Position numbers and translations under genes: made by a program | Assembly: GCA_024516035.1 (NCBI GenBank) | Contig: CM044958.1 | Coordinates: 27,249,755-27,313,754, forward strand | Direction of reading: 5' to 3' | DNA from: Bactericera cockerelli | Lineage: Eukaryota > Arthropoda > Insecta > Hemiptera > Triozidae | DNA: 64,000 nt | Part shown: positions 58,890 through 64,000 of the stretch, in pieces | Layout: each line of letters starts with the position of its first letter | Position numbering within the stretch: position 1 is the stretch's first letter | Notes under the pieces: generated by a model | Databases searched by the model: none | Seen by the model: the letters and a program-made list of their open reading frames with translations, nothing else | Told to the model about the DNA's origin: nothing

Positions 58890-61800
58890 ATGGCCAATGC
58901 AGAGAAATCTGGTAAGTGCACCCTATATTATTGAAGAAATGATGGATCAAACTAGTGATGGTACGAGTTGAGTGGTTTAAATCGAGTGGACTCGAGTTCT
59001 GGTTCACTTGATTCAACTTGAGTAAAAGATATTTTTATTATCTATTCACTTGCTAAGACTGACTCAATTTGTGTCTCAAACGTCTTGCTCAATTGAGTGG
59101 ATTTTTATTGAATTGAGAATATTTACTTGAGTCCTATCACTAAGTTGATACTTAACTGATGAAATTCTTGTGAGTGAGAATAGAACAGTGAATAAAAATC
59201 TCATGTTAAAAGAAGGGGTGATGTGGGGTAGAAAATGTTGATTATTGCTGACATTTCCTACATGACTGTAATTTGTATTTTTCCACCATGAGTGGAATTT
59301 GAGCCAAGGGGAATTACCAGACTAGTGCGTCAACCACTTGACCATCAGTGCAAAATAAAATTACTTTTGGGGTATACCTAGGCTGTTAAAATTAGAATAA
59401 ATTATTCTGGTCAGAAGTGTTTATTTTTTGTTTCAATATATCCTTATTATTAAAAATAAATACTCAAAAAATTTCATACATACATATGCAGTACCCACTT
59501 ACCCTTTTATACTTGCTTCCTTTAATACATCTAGCACCATGTGAACACCGGTGCACACAAATTGAGTACTGTCAGGGGCTGTGTGATCACATATCCACAC
59601 GTTACCCAGAGTGGCATAGTGATGTGTGGCATAGTGCACACAATTTACATTGAAACTATAGGTCTAGAATGAATCTCTGGCCCTAGGAGAACCTACATAT
59701 TTGCTTGGCCCGGACTTTTTGCATATCCATAATGTGCTAGGGGCGCGCATGATCACCGGTGTACACGAAGAAAATTGCTGAAAAATCATCTAAAGAATAA
59801 AAAAAAATCGTTTCTATTTTCACAAAACTAACCCAAGTAAGCCTAACTACAAAATTATCAACAAAAAAAATTTGTCTCCAGGAGAGAATTTCAGTTTTAG
59901 GCCTTGTCGCTAGATGTGTTAACAACCAACTATAGTTGACCCCCCTAAATGGTATTGACATCTAATTGAGAAGCACCTTTTATAATAAATAGGAAATTGT
60001 AATCTAAAATTTGAAGACTGGCATCTCAACAGCCCTAACCAAACTAAAATACAGGATGGTCCCAACAGCCTTTCAACAATAATTATATTGTAACATTTTC
60101 AACAGTAAAAAATTCCCAATTTCATGTTGAGTTCATGTGGTTTCCAAGATAACCACCATAAAATCAGAGGTACTCTTTGTTTCCTTTTAATGAAAAGAAA
60201 TAGTCTAAAAAAAATAATCAACAAAATAATCATTGCCAAAATCCTTATCTGTTTTTAGAAGGATAACAAAAAACTTCTCTGTTATAGGAGGTGCTTTGAT
60301 CCACACTTATTGGTTTTCTAGTTTTCTGTCCTACCTTAAACACATGATATGCTCCAAATTTTGTTCTGATGATGGAAATCTGGCACTCTTTAGTAATAAC
60401 ATGACTATTTTCCCCCATTATACAAGAAATCAATATCATTGAAATTGGACCAGTAAAACCACAAATAATACAGGATAGCTCAGAATAATATGTGATGTGT
60501 CAATTTGCTATAAAGTCCATTAATACACTGAAACTCTTTAAATATTGATATTTATCTGTCTTCAATGTTGCTATTAATATCATGATGGAGTTTTTTTTAG
60601 TAAACATTATCTTGGCAAAGAAACTAGTCTTTCTAATTATGCTCAAATCCCTAGCCTGAGTAGAGTTAGAAATAGCTGGCAGAACATGCAATACCTTTAT
60701 ATGACTTTGGATGGATTCAAAACCAGAACGGTTACTAGTCCTGCTATGACAGTGCTTCTCAAACTTTTTCACACAACAGCACCCTCTGAAGACTCCAATC
60801 TTTTGCAGCTTTTACCTATCAACATAATGATGGTGATAATAATTGAAATTACGCATGGGAGACATGTGCCTGGTGTTTTTGCACAGTTCTAATATGCAAG
60901 GGGGTATGTTTGATAAACAAAAACACCAAATGTCTTGCAGAGTGGTAGATAACATACTTCCATGTCTCTTGGTTTTGGTATTTCTGAGAAAGGAAAATCC
61001 ATGTTCACACAACCACAAGAGGTTAAAAATGGTAGCAATAGCCACAGTGCCTCTTTGGACAATTGAGGGCACACTTTTTGTAGCGAAATCCAAATGGCAC
61101 TGATTTTGGTTTCTCCAAATGGTAATCTTAAACTCCTTTCATTTTTTTTATTTCAGAGCTTCTGATACAAGTTCAATATTTTCACTGTCAGGCTGGGCAA
61201 CAAAAAGGTTTTGTTGTTATATTTGTCCAAAACCAAGTTGGAAAATAAGAAAATACACAAAAATCACCTTGGGCGACCTCACACCCTTTGAAAAGCACTT
61301 TGCTATGGTGATAACAGATGTTTGGCTGGCTTGTCTCATCTCTACTCTAGGCTTTTTAGGCATATTTTGTTTTGTCTTTTGTATTATTGACTTTTTGTCT
61401 TTTGTATTAAAATGTTAATCTAAATTATTTAATTACCATTTTTATCATTAAAATTTTAGATGTCCCCAAAAGAACAACAAGAAGTAGTGCTGCAGTTTCA
61501 AAGGATGTTGTAAAAAAACCAAAGAAATTAAATGAATCAATAGATAATAAAACTGATAGTATAGATGTTATTCAAGACAAATCCCAAATTGAAGCAAGTA
61601 TTGAAAGTAGACCAGTTTTAATTGAAAAACCAATGGACATTGAGAAAAATATTTGTGATAGTGATGGTGCAGGTGACACTAAAAATAAAAATGAAACTGG
61701 AAATACTGCAATTGTCTGTACAAACACATCTCCTGAAAATTTAGAAGTAATGGAACCTGCCATTCCTTTTAATGATAATGATGAAACTGAAATATCATCA

Positions 61801-62035
61801 GTAAAAGATATAACCAAACATATTGAAACTGAAAGCACCCTTCAAACTAAGCTAAATGGAAAAACTAAAGAGAATAGCCACAGTTTAGAAGATGAAACAA
61901 GTGATAGTACATCAGAGAAAATAGATGATGTTGGACAAGATGACACTTTGGCAGCAGAAAATAAAGAAGGAGAAGAAAATAAAATCAAAAAACTCAATGA
62001 AAAAGTTGGAGTAAAAAAAGATTCTAACGAAACTG
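58890..62035 (+). CDS. Unrecognised acidic, disordered protein, first two exons; continues past window
   Basis: Exon 58890-58911 (MANAEKS, donor TCTG/GTAAGT) joins in frame to 61460-62035 (acceptor AAATTTTAG, donor AACTG/GTGAGA), giving about 199 residues with no stop. The ATG has A at -3 and G at +4. After a basic patch (VPKRTTRSSAAVSKDVVKKP) the chain is rich in Asp, Glu, Asn, Thr and Ser with Lys clusters near the end (NKIKKLNEKVGVKKDS). No domain, signal peptide or membrane segment is seen. The composition resembles disordered N-termini of nuclear proteins, but I do not recognise the family. Clean splice sites and a 576-base open exon without repeats support a real gene. Confidence 0.7.
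59285..59355 (-). mobile_element. SINE family F head fragment
   Basis: On - GCACTGATGGTCAAGTGGTT, then ACGCACTAGTCTGGTAATTC, resembles the family F head with decay in the B box. Confidence 0.5.
60750..61150 (-). mobile_element. hAT transposon relic: transposase C-terminal remnant
   Basis: The end CAGTGCTTCTCAAACTTTTT is a typical hAT (Charlie-like) terminal repeat. Reading inward on -, frames give ETKISAIWISLQKVCPQLSK, then EALWLLLPFLTS and, after a one-base shift, CEHGFSFLRNTKTKRHGSML and LSNIPPCILELC. This is the hAT dimerisation region pattern (LLLPF.TSYLCE.GFS.L). Frameshifted and partial, so inactive. Confidence 0.75.
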
Positions 62036-62212
62036 GTGAGAATATTTGTTAATTTAACTTCACAATCAGATAATTGTGTGAGATTTTACCCAAATCATGG
62101 TCAATCAAGTCTATGAATTTCTATTTTTTCTAATAATAGATAACCTCATTGGTATTTAAATCTTTTTTGAATAGAAATAGAGGGAAAAAAATCAATTATT
62201 CTTAATTCTAAC

Positions 62213-62237
62213 TACCCCCCCCCCCCCCCCCCCCCCC
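62213..62237 (+). repeat. Poly(C) tract of about 24
   Basis: An uninterrupted C run in the second intron of the unrecognised gene, just after the decayed word TAACTA. Confidence 0.9.
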
Positions 62238-62489
62238 TTTGGTTGTTGTTGTTGAAATCATAAAATGGATAATTCAAAAACCACTGATAGAGCTTGGGGT
62301 GTTGGTTTGGTAAAATAGAATCTGTATGAAGTCATGAGGCAACTTTTTCTCTTGTTTCATAATCATCATTGGATAGCATCATTGTGTCCCATGGTTGCTT
62401 GGATGCCAAACTTGATTTTTTCATCAAGTTCATACAAGGAGGCCAGTAATTAACAAGGTCCCCCAGAACCAAGTATTAGGATGCATTAA

Positions 62490-62660
62490 TGAACTTGTCA
62501 TCTTATATTAATCAACAGTTAATGAGACAGTATGAGAAGACAAGTGTCTTGTTAGAGGACTATAAACAGAATTTGCAGTTTTCTAAAGGAATTTTTTTAG
62601 AAAAAAAGCCCAAGTTCTCACAATGGTTGATTGCACATGGATATACAGAGTGTTCATTTT
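62490..62660 (+). mobile_element. SINE family D tail fragment
   Basis: GTTAGAGGACTATAAACAGA, TTTGCAGTTTTCTAAAGGAA and CAATGGTTGATTGCACATGG match the family D tail. Confidence 0.55.
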
Positions 62661-63212
62661 TTAAACATACAATAAGAAATTAACCTGCAAATTACGCTTT
62701 TTTGTCTATTTCCTGTTATCAATAGTTCCCAATGATATACTTGTGCCAACTAAAAAGTTTTTGAGGGTAAAACTTGACAGATAATCAAATAAAATTTGCA
62801 TTAAGCGTTAGAGAGATATAGGCTACATTTTGACACTGGCAAGTGCAGATCATAGTTGTTTTTTTAATGTTCTCTACGGTTCCCAATAGTTAAATTGTAC
62901 ATTGTAATGTGTGATTTAGGGGTGAAAATTAAACAGAAAAACAAATAAAACCGGTTTACATAATATTTGCCAAGGCGTTAGTTAGGGAGTTACAGCAACA
63001 TTTCGTTTTGGGCGAGTGCAAATCACATTGTCTACAGTTTTTACTTATTTAAATTGTGAATTGCAATGGGTGTTCAAGGGGTCAAATTAAAGGGAAAAAG
63101 GATAATAGGCTTAAATAAAGGATAATTAGGGAGTTATAGCAATTTTGCTATATTGATCGAAATTACCCTCCAGTGCACATAAATGCAATAGGCATTAAAA
63201 TGTGATTGACAT

Positions 63213-63645
63213 AAAAAATACACTGCCAATTATGGACACAATACTTCCTCGTGATTGGTTCACATTGTATACACTTGGCAATATTGAGCTTTTATACTAA
63301 ATCACTTGTATATTCAAAACGGCATTACTGATTTTCTTTTAATTTATTTTAAATTGTAGAATATCGTTTTTACCAATATTTTGTATTGGCTACTGAAACT
63401 ACTGAACGGAATTTGACAAAGTTTTGTACATTATTAAATGAGATAAATATTGCAGATGGTCCCATTTTAAATTCATCAAGAGCATGCACCTGACCACTAA
63501 TTTTTTACTAATATGATTATATCTCGTGAACGGTACACCCAATTTTGATTTAAAAAAATATATATGTATATATGCATATTTGCGTTTTGTATATTTTGAT
63601 TGAACTCTGATATCAAAGAAAATCCGAATTTTTTGACAAAAAAGT
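63213..63645 (+). repeat. Repeat family X copy, internally inverted
   Basis: It begins CACTGCCAATTATGGACACA, but its second half (CTCGTGAACGGTACACCCAA) is the reverse complement of the 51040-51220 part of the family, so the copy is rearranged. Confidence 0.65.
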
Positions 63646-63655
63646 CAAAAAAAAC

Positions 63656-64000
63656 ACTGCCAATTATGGACACAATACTTCCTCGTGATTGTTTCACATT
63701 GTGTACACGTGCGAATTTTGAGTTTTTATACTAAATTACTTGTATCTCCGAAACGGCTGAACCGATTTTCTTCAAATTTGTTTTATATGGTAGAAAACCG
63801 TTTTTCCTACATTCTAGATTCTACAAAAAATTCTGTACCGGCAAGTCGTGGTTCTTATTTTTTGACTTTATTGTCCAAAATTCGGATTTTCTTAAATATC
63901 AGAGTCAAATTATAATTAATTAAAAAGAAAATATAAAAAGCCTGTGTAAAACAATAATATTCATATACATACAAAATTTCATCAAAATCGGGTGTACCGT
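63656..64000 (+). repeat. Repeat family X copy, runs off window
   Basis: CACTGCCAATTATGGACACA, ACTTCCTCGTGATTGTTTCA, then in sense ATCGGGTGTACCGT at the window end. It directly follows the rearranged copy. Confidence 0.7.

Overview
The window is animal nuclear DNA, almost certainly from an arthropod and probably an insect. Genes are split into short GC-richer exons with GT-AG introns. The introns are AT-rich and full of small transposons, tRNA-derived SINEs and short tandem repeats. The GTAGGTA/TACCTAC texture and TCTATACT-type Helitrons recall Lepidoptera, but that placement is inference. No RNA gene, CRISPR array or bacterial operon was seen.

Four genes are supported. (1) The 3' seven exons of a COE/EBF transcription factor (knot/collier) lie on + from 646 to 12581; the rest is left of the window. 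(2) Ornithine aminotransferase (Oat) lies on + from 19350 to 24685 in seven exons, with a mitochondrial-type leader. (3) A Golgi alpha-mannosidase II (GH38) lies on - from 56486 down to 27617 in 20 coding exons, about 1096 residues. It converges on Oat and all its catalytic motifs are visible. (4) An unrecognised gene with an acidic, low-complexity N-terminus starts on + at 58890 and runs off the right edge. Its start faces away from the mannosidase start.

Between and inside the genes are: a pyrimidine tract (about 4.2-5.05 kb); two Helitron-like elements with A/T target sites; four TTAA-flanked piggyBac-like MITEs, each touching or within about 75 bp of an exon; several TA-flanked foldback elements, including a 2.1 kb one at 13.7-15.9 kb; a 0.6 kb near-perfect palindrome at 28.0-28.6 kb; about seven tRNA-SINE families; LINE 3' tails sharing a covarying hairpin; a hAT transposase relic at 60.75 kb; and a repeat family opening with CACTGCCAATTATGGACACA.

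The most unusual signal is repeated duplication of exon 3' ends together with their 5' splice sites. Oat exon 4 carries five 72-bp copies. Mannosidase coding exon 7 has three copies at 72-bp spacing, and coding exon 14 has 25 copies of a 36-bp unit. Coding exon 4 has a 115-bp identical copy 525 bp away beside a SINE. The intron sequence just after the coding exon 10 donor has an inverted copy 3.2 kb away. Each tandem unit holds an AGGT junction. Oat exon 4 and mannosidase exons 14 and 15 also carry apparent frame lesions, which may be assembly errors or real damage.
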